Below, one piece after another: positions 1 through 13,300 of a DNA stretch of 64,000 nucleotides. The DNA is from Apis mellifera (lineage: Eukaryota > Arthropoda > Insecta > Hymenoptera > Apidae), in contig NC_037644.1 in the NCBI RefSeq assembly GCF_003254395.2, positions 7,780,086 through 7,844,085 on the forward strand, written 5' to 3'. Both the position numbers and the translations under genes were made by a program. Each line of letters opens with the position of its first letter. The first letter of the stretch is position 1. Below the pieces are notes generated by a model. That model did no database searches. It saw only the letters and a program-made list of their open reading frames with translations, and was not told the DNA's origin.

Positions 1-600
1 GCTGCTGCGACACCTGTCGGCCGTTTCAAGACCTTGGATCCATTCCTAGCTTCGTTCAAGTGTCGCAATTGTGAAGTAAACCATCGACGCGTCGATACAT
101 CGCGAACAATTATTGAAACAAAACGTATATCTACATAGTATGCTCAAGTAAATCGTAAAATGAAGCTGCCACTACTTAAAAATCGGATTAAATTAAAACC
201 AACAAGCTAATTAACTGTAATAATAACTTAGCTAAACCCTTGGCGGTTTAAACTAAACCGGGAGAATGTTTGAGAGAATCGGGAATACGTGAGGGAAGGG
301 AAGAGAAAGAGAGACGGGAAGAGGATCGAAGTGATTGGTCCCGGACTAGGAGTTAAAACTTTCGACGAGTAAACTGTCGTGCGGCCGCGTGTTTTATATA
401 TCCTGTTTACCCGACATATTAAGAGAAATTATTCTAGGTATCACGATCGTAGGTAGCTCGTTGTACGACACGAACTTAGCGTGTAACTTATCGTATAATC
501 GATTATAGTTTTAAAACATTTAGGAAAACGTACCCCATTTGTACGAATGTATCTATAAGAAGGAGGAGCAGGAGGAGAAGGGAAGAGCAATGATTTGAAT
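1..600 (+). other. Possible 3' end of an upstream plus-strand gene
   Basis: The first 600 bases are clearly less AT-rich than the 1.5 kb that follows, as expected of exon sequence. All three forward frames run open from the window edge and stop at about 46-48, 88-90 and 136-138, so this could be the last few codons of a terminal exon followed by 3' UTR. None of the three short tails resembles a family I recognise and no splice acceptor is visible, so neither gene nor frame can be named. A promoter or 5' UTR on the minus strand is an alternative. Confidence 0.25.
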
Positions 601-2130
601 GTATGTGCATCCAAATGTCGCTTGGGATTACTGTTCGTAACGTTTTATCGTTGAGATGTTTGTGAAAAGATAATATGCATATAATTTTTTTTCAAACAAT
701 TGATCTTTAATTTAAGAAAAATATGTTTAATTTTTAAATAATTTGAAAAGCATTTTTTTTTTACGAATATGTAGAAAACAATGCAATTTAGGATAAAAAA
801 TTAGAAAATTATTTCGTAATGTACATATATATATATAGAGTATTTCAAAAGTTGAATTGATGATTCTTGGATTTAATTTCGAAAAGTTGCTCGAAATTAA
901 TTCAGGAATCTAAATTTTGTCAATTTTTGGATCATTCTATGTATGTACAATATAATAATAATTTTTAATTTAAAATTCAATATATTAATATTAAATTTTT
1001 AATTTCTTAAAATCAATTTTAAGCAATTTTAATACAAACGAATCATAAAAACATTTTTTTTTTTTTTGAGAATGAGAATTGAGAAGAATATATTCAGTAA
1101 ATTATTACTACTTATTTTTGCACAAATAATGTATAATTAAAAATAGAAAAATCTTTTCTTTTAAGATTCTTGTGGAAACAAATAAAAAAAAAATGTTAAC
1201 TATTTTAAGTTGCAAAAGAATATTTATAAAAAATATGATATATTTATAGATATCAATGCAAAAAGCATGCAATAATAATGAAACAAAAAATATTTTTATT
1301 AAACATGCTTATTTTGATATCTCATAGAATAGTATAGTGCTATATTTACATAATTTAATATAAAATGAATAAAAAAATATAAAGAAAAATATCTTTGAAT
1401 ATCAAATTTCATTTTCAATATAATTAATATAATTTTTTCTGTATAACTAATATATATATAATTTACAAAATGGATTATTTAATACGATACAATTTTTCGT
1501 TATTAATAGATCAATTAAAATTTTTTTTTTTTTTGAGTTTCTTTTGAAATAAATTTTGATTTTAAATTTCGAAATCAATTCGAAATTAATTCAATTTTTT
1601 TCAAGTTTATAATTTTTTATGGTCGAAACAATATTTATTAAACTTCAATATGATTATATATAAAAATATTGAATTTGAAAATTTATTTAGAAAAAGATGA
1701 TAACATTAATTATAAAAAAAATTCATAAAATTTTTTTCGATAAAGTATACTTTATAAATATATTAATTTTTTAATTTGATTTAATAAAATAATTCTAAAA
1801 ATTAAATGAGATCATAGAGCTCAAGAAACAAATATTAATAATTTTTTTTTTTCGTAAATTAGATAAATTTTGTTTAATAGCTATAATTATCGTTGCTATT
1901 ATTTATTATTTTTTTTTCTATTCCAATTTTTTGGATCAACATATTGGATAATATATATAATATATCATATATCATATATATTTAGATCAATATATCGGAT
2001 AATATATATAAAATAATAAAATGAAAAAATTATAAAATATATATAATCCTGAAAATGTTTCGAAATAATCAATGACAAAGAAAATTTTTCGATCTATTAA
2101 TAATGAAAATAATCGAAATGGTCACATTAA
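600..2130. other. AT-rich non-coding stretch
   Basis: About 1.5 kb of AT-rich sequence with long A and T runs and short AT repeats. No reading frame with coding character, RNA gene or repeat family was recognised. It could be an intron or AT-rich 3' UTR of whatever occupies 1-600. Confidence 0.5.
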
Positions 2131-3602
2131 ATATCTATCTCTTATAACAATTAACAATTTATATTGACAAATTCGATGATCTCGAGGGACATTTCGTTGC
2201 ACACTCGTGTTACACTTCGCCTCTGTAAAAATATTGTATTTTGTAACAAGAGTCGAAACCCGCGAAACATTACCGATAATAATAACCGATAGTTCTGTAA
2301 GAACAAGTAAAGCATACGAATTCTAAAGCTGATAGATAGTAGCTGATTGAACAACCGTTGACGTTGTTGTTCAATGCTGTAGTACGTGGTTGATGTCACT
2401 GTGAGTTGTCTTATATTCTTTTCTCCCGTTTTTTCCTTCTTTCCTTTCTTTTTTCCTTTCATTATTCCTTCGTTTCTTTCTTTTCTTTTTTCTTCTTCTT
2501 CTTCTTTTTTCCTTTTTATTTTAATATAATCACGCGCTATTTATAAACATGTACTATCGCGGTTAAAACGATTGTTAGTTACGCCTCGTGCGAGCGGACT
2601 GATATTCGCGAGAAATATAAAACTCAATGTCGGAGAATCTGGGATCCCTCGGCAAAAATTAACAAGCACGACGATGATCGCGTCGAATCAATTACGAATT
2701 TTAATTTCTTTCGAGACGAAAAAAAAAAAAAAAATGATGAAAAAAAATCTGACCGAATCGACCACGATGAATCTCCAATTCTCCGATGTCTCTTATCGTA
2801 ATTAGATCGTAATTCATAGCTGGGAATGATAATTTTAAACGCATCCAAGGTACGATGCCTTACGTCACGTTGGATTGTAAATAAATTCGTAGGGTGAGAA
2901 GTATTGGGTTCCGTAAATACTGCCATTAGAAAGCGTTGTTAGCGTGAAAGACGTTTTTTTGAATCGTCGATAAGCTCCACAGGTTCCCACTCAATCGGTA
3001 ACTGATTCTCTTAACTAACTAAATTAAAACTCGAATATTATCGAGTGAAAAAAAAATTCGATCGATTGAAATTTCAAATTCAACTTTTGACCAAAATTAA
3101 AAATCGATGATTAAGATGTAATTACCGTTGCTGATTGATCCGAAGAACCGAGCTCGTAGCTTGTCGGAAAGACAAAGTTAAACGTATTTGCTACCTGATT
3201 GAAAAATCGTCCAGTGAACGCCGAACGTACGTTAGAACGAGTGGGATGTTCGCATAGTCGATCCCAGATGTCGCTGCAATGCCCCTTAAGCCACACACGA
3301 TTAGAGAGCCTCCTTTAGAGAGGAACGAACGAGACTAAGTAAGAAATTTTACTTTTGCACTAAAAACGAATAGGGAAGAACGCACACAATTTTCTACGAT
3401 AGAGTCGGTTATTTATTTACACCGTTATTATTAAACGCATTAGTGTGTCGAAGCAGCTGTATTCGATATGTACGTCTCGTTCCCCCAACCCATCGATATT
3501 AAACGTCTCACCTCGACAATAGTAAATTTATTCCATCGATAGTCGGCTATTGTTACACCGATATTTTAACAGTTGTTAAATCGTAGCTGTTTAGTTATCG
3601 TT

Positions 3603-3771
3603 AGACCGCGGATATTTATGCACAATTTTCGAACCTATAAAGATCTGTATCAAAAAAAAAAGAAAACATAAAATACGATAAGAGGTTATTTGAGGATATA
3701 AAAATATTCGTTGAGCATTTTTTGATTACGTTTACAAGAATGATTTGATTTTGCATAAAAATCCCCGGTCT
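3603..3771. mobile_element. Short inverted-repeat element (MITE-like), copy A
   Basis: A 169-bp segment starts AGACCGCGGATATTTATGCA and ends with an imperfect inverted copy, TGCATAAAAATCCCCGGTCT. The terminal repeats of about 20 bp agree at nearly all positions, and the same terminus bounds two other segments in the window (4685 and 25173). It has no coding capacity. A target-site duplication is not clear. It is best explained as a non-autonomous DNA transposon; its class cannot be decided from this sequence. Confidence 0.6.
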
Positions 3772-4684
3772 GATTATCATTGAAACGTGAAACGAGGCGA
3801 TCAAAATAATAATTGTCCAAAATCGAAGGGAAAAACTAAACGTTCTTGAATGGGAGAATAAGTGCGCGGTATCTAGTAATAAAATAGCGAGATAGAGGAA
3901 ATAAATAAATAAATAAATATATATATATATATATATATACCTGTAATTTTAAGGTGTAAATAACGTGTACATAGCTAAACGTAACGTAAGCCAAAGATTA
4001 TTAAGCGATTGAAGTTTTTTTACTATTGAAAAAAACTGGGATCACGTGTTGCACAGATGAATCCCATGAAATTGTTTAAAAAAAAAAAAATCGTTGTAAC
4101 GCGACGATAGATGAGATTCATGAAGTGAATGTCATTTCGTTTATCAATGACAACGAACTGGTCGAGATAATTTCGTTCGAAGTTGTTTCGTAAAATAAAT
4201 ATAATAAACGTACAACGTATCATTTTTTGTCTAATTTTCGTTATCGAGATTTTAATTCGTCGTCTGTTTTTTTATATATTAATATAAATTTCTGCGTTTG
4301 CGTGTATAAAATTTTAAATTAATATTACGAATATACAGTCGAATCTTAATTCGAATCTCAAAGATACAATTAGAATTTTCGAATTTCTGTGAATTCGTGG
4401 CTCATTTTCGAATAAAAAAAAACGAAAATTTAATACAATAATTGAAAATTTAATTATGATTATATTATTACAGAGATAAATGAAAATATATGTAGCAAAT
4501 AATTCAAGTTATGGAAAAAATTTAGATTTCATAGTGGAGTGAAAAAGAAATGAAGAAAATTATAATTTTATTGAGATTCGACTGTGATATTTTTTATACA
4601 CAAATAATTCAAGAAGAAAAATCCACTTTAATCATTGTACACATTATGGTTCATTGGATTTGTCTGAAAATTTATCTAATAATT

Positions 4685-5034
4685 AGACCGCGGATTTTTA
4701 TGCAATTGAAATAAGATATTCTGATATTCAAATTCTGATATGTACAAAATATATCTTATTATTATATTATATTTTTATTATTTTTATTATATTATTTATA
4801 TTATCTTTATTATCTTTATTATATCTTATTATTATATTTTCAAAATTTTCTCATCATTGCTAAATTACTATTATTATTCATCCAAAAAAATTATTCAAAA
4901 TTTTCGATATTAAATCGTAACCAAAAAAATTTTATTTAAAATATGATTTTATAAATTTATTCAATTATACTCCAAGTATGAAATGAAACGTATGCAATAG
5001 GAAAAATATGTATCGGTATAAAAATCTGCGGTCT
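4685..5034. mobile_element. Short inverted-repeat element (MITE-like), copy B
   Basis: A 350-bp segment begins AGACCGCGGATTTTTATGCA and ends with the inverted form TATAAAAATCTGCGGTCT. It is larger than copy A and has an AT-rich core of TTATTATAT-like simple sequence. Just inside the left end the motif TGAAATA is shared with copy C, so the family similarity goes beyond the termini. It encodes no protein and has no obvious target-site duplication. Confidence 0.6.
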
Positions 5035-5138
5035 GCCTATAATAATTATTCCTCGCGATATAATTTAATGTATTTAAGTTGATTCGACGATTAATTATGA
5101 TATTATTTCACGTGTCGTATATTTTCATTCACGCAACA

Positions 5139-5141
<3 letters not shown>

Positions 5142-5192
<51 letters not shown>
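5142..5192. repeat. (AT)n microsatellite
   Basis: About 25 uninterrupted AT dinucleotides, just downstream of inverted-repeat element copy B. Confidence 0.95.
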
Positions 5193-5198
<6 letters not shown>

Positions 5199-6855
5199 AA
5201 CGTTAACGGGTCTCGTTTAACTATATAATCCTAGAATAAAATCGCAATGCTGCAGACGATAATTCGCTAAGTGAGATCATTGGTTATCGTGGCCTTCGCC
5301 TGGAAACTTATACTTATAAAAGGTTTTTTCCAGCGTCAAAAAAAAAAAAAAAGAGGAAAAAAAGAATTAATAACGTGGCGTGTCGCCGACGAGAAAAAAA
5401 ATCGACGCAGATTCAAATCGTTCCTCGAAGCACAATTTATACAGGATTTAAAGGGAGTGCTCGAAAGGATGGAAATACGGGCTTGCTTGTTTGCCCCCGT
5501 AACTCGATCGATATTTAAATAAAACTGCATATACTTCGAAAAAACGATCGTTATGCGGGTGTTACGAGAAGATTTTATAATGTCGAAACTTTTCCACATT
5601 TTATATAATTTCGTTCAACGAAATTCGAAAATTGTTTTTCATTCGAATTCGTTTTCCTCGAGTATTCTCGAGACAATGCGATGGTGTAATCTCCATGATT
5701 GATATTTTCAAGGGAGATAAATTTTTCTGGATGGAAAATTTCTTGGATCTCGATCCAATTGAGAAAGAAAATTTATTAAATACTAAATTAATAAATTTTA
5801 CACTAATAAAAATAATAAATGCGAATATCGATGAATAAGATTGGAGATACACTAATATTAATCTGTAATGCTTATTTAAAATATTAAGATTTTTTAACAA
5901 CTTTTTTTATTATAAAATTTTAGTTATTATAAAAAGTAAGAAGATTCGACGATGAATAAAACAAGCGTTGATTAGACAAAATGTTAAAGAAACGTTTTTC
6001 TAGAAGGCTTGAAAGCTTCTAATTAAAAAAAAAAAAAATGCCATGGAATTAAATAAACCAATCGAAACTCATTAAAAGTATCGTAACCATTGTTAAATAA
6101 ACGGGGGAAAAAATTATTATTATTATTAATATCATTATTAAAGTTAAGAAAGAGCGGATAAATTGAATTTTAAACCGCGTACGTATACACATTTTTCAAC
6201 ATAATAATAATAATAAGACATCGCATTTTATCTTAAAAAGATTCGAATTTCCATATCTGATACCATAAAATGGATTGAAACGTGGATTACATCGATTAAT
6301 TCCTCATTTTCACTGTGTATTCGTACGTTACAGTGCCAAGTAGACGAGCATAAAATCTCATAATGACAATAAAGAACATTCGAATCGATCAGTCGTCGTG
6401 AAATCTGCTCTTTTCGATTCTCTCATTTCGCTCGAAAGAAAAAGAAAAAAAAAGTCGAGACACAAATTTGGAATCATTTGCGATTCTGGAAGCGACAAAA
6501 GAAATTCGTAAAATCGTTTCAAGAAGAATGATCAATGTGGATGGATCAACATGAAAATAATAATTTGTCGTGAACCAGAAATTATCTAATCGAATTTATC
6601 TTATCTTGTATCACAGTTATAAGTTTGAATGATCATTTCAATCGACACCCGCGTCCCGATCTTTGACCAGAGACACACTTGGACACAGACAGTTTTAACG
6701 TTTAACGAAGAGGTAGCTTGAAAAAGAAAAAGAAAAAAAAAAAATTCCATAAATTGAGAAATATTAGCGACTTAGGCTAAGATGAGTAAAAGATATGGTT
6801 ACATTATAACGATAATTAATAGTAAAGAAAAATGTACTGTATAGCAATAGTGCTA

Positions 6856-6886
<31 letters not shown>

Positions 6887-7096
6887 GAAGAAAAATAACA
6901 AGCAGAAAATAAATAAATAAAGGATGAAAATTATCCGAGTATTGGACTACTATCGTTAGATACAACTACTATGTATATCGTTTGTTAAATATGTACCTAT
7001 AAATTATTGACGACCGTCGTTCTAAGACTACACGATGTAAGAACGAGAATTCTTGTTGCTTGGTTTTGTAATCATGCTTGATAAAAGCATTCGAAG

Positions 7097-7102
7097 AATA
7101 AA
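7097..7102 (+). terminator. Candidate poly(A) signal of the upstream gene
   Basis: AATAAA lies at the boundary between moderately GC sequence on its left and very AT-rich sequence on its right, and is followed within 30 bases by TTGTTGTCG and a T run. If the left-hand region is a plus-strand 3' UTR, this is its most plausible end. Confidence 0.4.
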
Positions 7103-7129
7103 ACTTGTTGTCGTAGAAAAAAATCTTTT

Positions 7130-8540
7130 TTTTTTAAAAACCTACTCGTTCCTTGATAATAAGAAAAAGATTACATTTATTATGTAATATCTTGATGGTA
7201 AGTTGATCCTCTTACGATTTTTATATTTATAACAAATTCAATGAAACGAAGAAAGGAAAATTTGTTTTGTATCAATTTGTTTTGAAAACAGATTTTTAAA
7301 AATAAAATGTTATAATGAAATATAGTAGATAAATTGAATTTAATTTTCAAGATTAATAGTTTCATTTTTAATGGAATATTATGTTTCAATAAATATTTTG
7401 TTAATAATATTATCATAATTGTAATGATTTTAAAAACTATATGAAAATTATTTTGAAATGTCTTTAATATTTTGAGATTTTTTCATTGCTATTCATAAGA
7501 TAATTATTTTTGTTAAAAAAAGAAATAATTGCAAATATGAAACTTTTATAAATTTTCTTTAAATAAGTAGAATTTCAAATAGATATTTGAAAGTATATAC
7601 ATTATGCGATTGAAAAATTACAATATGTTAAAAAATATTATGAATATATTTAAATAATTTTTCTTTACATTATGTAATAAAATATTCTTTTCTAAAAACT
7701 AATTTTTTCTATAAATTTCCTAAAATATTCTCTAAATTTCACATCACTTATATTTATTTATTGTTGTTTCTTCTTATTTATGATGTTTATTTATAAAATA
7801 ATTAATTATTATTAAAAAGGATTATTGTATTTATTTTAAGAAATTTATTTTAAGAAATCGAGTATTGAAAAATAGTAAAACATTTAATGATTGGAAAGGA
7901 AATACAATTTCCATGTAATTTCCATATTCGAATATTTTAAATTTACTATTATTTTTTTTTTTTTCATAGTAGTATATATACTATTCATAAATGATAAATG
8001 TATTGGAATATATTTCGTTAATTGTAATATTAATTTAAATAAAATTTTTAACATGTATCATTCAAATTTAACTATATAATATATATTATTATGCAAAAGA
8101 ATGAAAACAACCAATCTTTTTCACAATTTTCTTTAAGTATATTCCTTTATACATTCTCATAATTTATATTTTGAAATAAAAAAATAATAATAGATGTAAA
8201 AAACAGCTTCGATATCTTAACGTCTTTCATGCTTAACATTATGTATATGCAATGTAATATTTTAATTATTATCATTAAATAACAAACATATTTATTTTAA
8301 GTAAAACAGATTTCAAATTTTAATATATTCTATTCTTTTTATAAAAAAAAAAAAAACATAAGAAGTTTTTGTCATTAATAAGTGAAAAGAAAAAATTTTG
8401 AAAAAAAATACTTAAAAAATATTTTTAAAAAATGTAAATCTAGAAGAAAATCTAATTACATTGCAACGGTCAATAAACATGACTATAAGTCTTTCAAAAA
8501 CTATTTGTTTGAGCTTTACGAAATAAAATCCTTGGAAATA
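7130..8540. other. AT-rich intergenic stretch
   Basis: Very AT-rich, with short frames in several phases that lack coding character. It separates the candidate upstream 3' UTR from the 3' end of the minus-strand aminopeptidase-like gene. Nothing else was recognised. Confidence 0.6.
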
Positions 8541-8546
8541 TTTATT
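8541..8546 (-). terminator. Poly(A) signal of the minus-strand aminopeptidase-like gene
   Basis: AATAAA on the minus strand lies 23 bases after the stop codon at 8569-8571, implying a very short 3' UTR. Confidence 0.6.
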
Positions 8547-8568
8547 TTCGCATTTTGCGCAGTAATAT

Positions 8569-10342
8569 TCATGCAATTAAACTGGAATTTTTTTGCATTT
8601 CTTCTTTTAATATATTTTCAATTTGAGGTAAAGAATTCTTGAACCACATTCTTACAAAATTTCCATTTGCTTCGACAAGCGCAGCAGCGTATCTCGTTCC
8701 CTTCATACTGTCATAATGGTTCTCTCTGAATATTTGAAGCTAAAATAATAACAAATATGTTGTAATATACATGCGTTCATACATAGTGTTAATACATTTG
8801 TGAATTATTTTTGAAGCATTGTTTCTGGCAGTCAAAATAAATCTTTATGTAACTAAAATTTATACAACTAATTAAATATAAAATTAAATCCCTATATCTT
8901 ACATTACAACAAATCACTATATTTATTTAAAATCACAAATGAAACATTCAACTTTCTATACAAAAATTATGAGAAAAAAATCTGTTATTAAAATCCACTC
9001 AGAAGATAGAAAAAACCGCATCGTTAAAGTCACTTTTTGTTTTATTTCGATATCACAATCCATTACCGAGATATAAGCATTCAAAGTGTCATAGTATTTA
9101 AAAACTATCCAGAGATTATGGGCCCATGACCCAATGATCTACATTTTTTCCTGGAAACGAATCCAAGAATTGGGTCTGTCATTTGTCTGAACCTTGAGAA
9201 TGGTCAGTTAAACGAGATAAAGCGAGCAAGAGATCCGAATAAGCAACAAGGATAAAGATAGGAAACGATAAAAAATTACATTTGTCTTTACGCGATGATA
9301 TCTCGGGAACCGGAAGTCGTATTAAAATAAATGAAAAAGCATTTTAAAGGGCAAGGTTCCGTGCTTCCAATGATCTTTCATCCATCGATCGAAAATCATT
9401 ATCTTCGAAGTTCTAACGATTTGAATTTTTTCTAATTTTAATAGGACTTATAGAGGTTTTAAGGTAAATTACATAAGAGATCCAAGTGTTCGACAAGGAT
9501 AAAGATAGGAAACGATCAAAAATTATACTTTTCTTTACGCGATGATATCTCGGGAACCGGAAGTGATATTAAAATAAATGAAAAAGCATTTTAAAGGGCA
9601 AAGTTCCGAGCTTCTAATGATCTTTCATCCATCGATCGAAAATCATTATCTTCGAAGTTCTAACGATTTGAATTTTTTCTGATTTTAATAGAAGTTTTAA
9701 GATAAATTACATAAGAGATCCAAGTGTTCGACAAGGATAGAGATAGGAAACGATCAAAAATTACACTTTTCTTTACGCGATGATATCTCGGGAACCGGAA
9801 GTGGTATCGGGATAAATGAAAAAATATTTTGAAAGGTAAGGTTCCGCGCTTCTAATAGTTTTTTATTCATTGACAATTATTAAATCGATTAAAATTATAG
9901 AAGTTTAAATTTTTCTCAATTTTAATAGCGTATAATAGCAAATAATCGAATTTTAAGGTTTAAATTATAGAATAAATATATTTATTTGTGAAAGAATATT
10001 ATTTATAATGATCTTATTAGTGATATATTAGAAGCTCTACATCTTTAAAAAATTACTTGCTTGAAGAAATAAAATAAAATATCGTTATTTAATTGATTTT
10101 GCCATTAATTATGTTAAATAATCAAACAATTTTTATAGATTTTTTAATTTTTGAGTATCTGTAACCGAATATACAACATTTATATAATTTATATAATTAT
10201 TGTGCCAAATTCTTATATGTAACATAAAAAATATTTTCGCAATCTATCTATAATTTAATAAATAAATATGAACTAATATTTTTGTATAGAAAGTTTTGTG
10301 TTTCTTAAAAATAACGTCTCAAAGTACATAACACTATATAAA

Positions 10343-10384
<42 letters not shown>

Positions 10385-13300
10385 AAAATATTAAAAATTT
10401 CTTACGTCCTCCAAATCCTGTTCGGTAGTTAACCCATTAATCATAGATAGCACGAAATATTTTAGAATCGTATAAGATCCTGAAAACCTAGATCAGAAAA
10501 GTGATTTCGTTACCACGTTCTATCTTTTACACGGAATTTCTCCACAAAAGAATCCAAAGTACCTCTGCGCAATTTCCTGCCAATTTGCTCGAACGAATCG
10601 AGATGCAACCTGAGCCGCGGCAGGATTTTGTGGAAATGCCTTTAAAATTACTGATATTTCGTCCTCTTTGAATCGTTCCGCATGAAGTATTTCGTTGAAA
10701 ATACTGTTTTCCAAAAGAAAATATATCAATATAATACGATATGTGTAAAATAAATTCAAGTTATAAATTAAAGATATATTTTTAAATGTAACGCAGTGTC
10801 TTCTTAGATTTATCTTACCTTTCCAAATTTTCCAAATATAACTTTTTTTACTTTTTTTGTTTCTCTATTTTATTTCACAAATATCATAATTTTTCTCAAG
10901 CAACAATATCTCCATGTTACTTTAATCTTAAATTTTAATTTCAAATTTTATACTACAACGTTATTAAACTGATTAAATTAATACCAATTTATTAATGAAA
11001 ACAGAGAGAGACGGACAGAGAATTTCATGCAATTTCGTTCGTAGAATATATATCTTGCTGTTTAATTTTTTTTTTTTTTTTTAGAAAATATTGCTAATGC
11101 GAAAAAAAGAAAATACACGTTAAATCTCCAACCACAAGCAATTTTCAGAATTTCCCTTGCAAAACTGAAATTTTTGTTTTGAAATATAAAAAAAAAAAAA
11201 AAATATCGAAATACTTTTATCTATTTTCTTATCGCGAATATCGCGTCCAACGAAATGTTAAAATTATTTTTCACAATTCGAAACATGAGTATATTTCTTG
11301 AAAACTTGAATAATGATTTTATATATCGAGTATAAAATAAAATTGAATCCAAAAGAAATATTGACGTTGTTTAATTACACTTGAAACTCGTCGCGACGTG
11401 ATAATCGTATTGTCCGCGGAAATTAGCACGGTTGAAGGATTAAAACGTGAATCGAATTAATTATAAAACCTATTTTTATCAAGAGACAGTCACGATAAAA
11501 TATTCTTGATTAAATAAATTGTAAATAAAACGTTTTTCGACAGTGATAATTTAATCTCTGCTTTATTATAAAATATACAGCAAAGAGCTCTTAATCGTAA
11601 CGAATATATAGCGATAAATGTTCGAAAAAGTGCTTCCAAATAAAATGGGATATTCCTTTACATCATTTCCATTTTACTCCTCTCCATCATTTAACCGCTT
11701 TTATTCGTTAAAGAGCAAAAAGTTGAAAGCTTACAGAGATTTGTAATGAATTTTTTTTATCAAATTATTGATAAAAGAATATTATAAAAGAATTCCAATC
11801 ATTGCTTCAATCAAATTTGAATTTTTGAAATTGATTCAATTGATAAGAGAGAGAGATATTAAAATTAAGAACTGTAATTTGAATTAATAAAATAATTTTC
11901 TGAATTTTTTGAAAATAATAAAGAAAATATAAATGTAAAAATATTATCCTTAAATTTGATACATTTTCTAAAATTATTATTTAATAATATTGTTAATACA
12001 AATTTATAAAAATTATTTAATAACGTAAGAATTTAAGATAAAAGTACATGTTTTTAAACAACATTAATAAAATTTTAAACATCATTAATTAATTCTCAAT
12101 TTAATTATTAATTCAAAAAAAAAATAATAATAAAAGAATTGGAGACGAGATCTGTGCAAACAACGTCAATACGAAAGGAAAATATCGCTTTAGAAAAGTT
12201 TTTACTTACGATTGTAAAATCCAAGAAGCTTGGAAACAGGAGAACGACGATAACAAACGTTTCTTTTCCTCCTCATCGACTGTGGAAGATAATTTTTCCG
12301 TGAAATAGTTCCATTCCTTTTTTGTTCCGTAACGAGCGATAGTGCAATAAAACGTTTCGCGAATGTAAGAAGGGATTCTAGAACAATTCGATCCTGCTTA
12401 TTACAAATTGTTGATTGGTTCGGATTAGCCAGAAAGAATGGGATAACACTGGTAATAATTTTTCGCAAATCCCGCTTACATTTCCTGGATCTCGTTATTG
12501 GGCTTGGCATTCTCGAAAATATTTCTCGACCAATCTAAACATTTCGTATGCTCGAATGTGCACGCTAATTTTATAGCGATCATCGTCAAATGGGAGCCTT
12601 GCTGCAACATTGATCCTACTTCATTGTACAAAGGAGAAACGAATCTCACTACGAATTCCTGAAATTGAACGATCGATGATATCAATGTATTTTTAAATAA
12701 ATTATTTTAATTAACGATCATATATTTAAAGTAGTGAAAATTTTAATTTTGATAAAAGAAATCATGATTAATATATTATGTACGTATATAACAGTAAGAT
12801 CTTTAATAATGATTAAAATTTAGATAAAATAAAAATTGTCAAATGAAATATATATATATTCATGAAGTTATTAATTTTATTATTTATTTAAATAGTTAAA
12901 TTGAAAAAAAAAATATTTCTATTTTCTATTATTAATTATCTTATTATTTATAAATGTTTTTTAACATTTTGAACTTTTTTTTCAATAGAAAATCTAGTAA
13001 ATAATATACTAATTAAAATTGAAATCGATTAACATTACATATGTGAATCACCTGGAAATCATTGAAGATCGAAGTTTCATATAAAAGCCTATTTAATTTG
13101 AACAAGTGTCTCATAAGCGCGTTCCATGGTAAATAATGCCTCTCTTTCATTTGCATATATTCAATAAACTCGAAGGTGGCCTCGTACTTTATTAAACCTA
13201 TCGCGGCTAGATTAAAAATATCGTCTACGATCGAGGCTCTTGTTTCCGGTGGGAACGACTCGTGATTTTTCAAAAATGCCATTTTTAACAGCATCCAATT

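Larger units (their letters stand above)
2130..7130 (+). other. Non-coding, moderately GC region; candidate long 3' UTR
   Basis: This 5-kb stretch has more GC and many CG dinucleotides but no frame with coding character; the short open frames have no recognisable protein. It contains three plus-strand Pumilio-type sites (TGTAAATA at 2876 and 3955, TGTACATA at 3966) and ends in AATAAA at 7097-7102 followed by a T- and G-containing stretch, after which the DNA becomes very AT-rich again. That fits a long 3' UTR, of the kind known for insect neuronal genes, belonging to a gene to the left. Two inverted-repeat elements (3603-3771 and 4685-5034) lie inside it. The reading as 3' UTR is inference. 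Confidence 0.35.

Noticed and set aside
8382..8642. 86-codon plus-strand frame
   Set aside because: It lies opposite the last coding exon and poly(A) signal of the minus-strand gene and has no family similarity.
12364..12510. Extension of exon 13 of the minus-strand gene into the 102-codon frame at 12202-12510
   Set aside because: That frame differs from the M1 frame. Starting exon 13 after TTCTAG at 12378 restores the expected IPSYIRETFYCTIARYG reading in the right phase.
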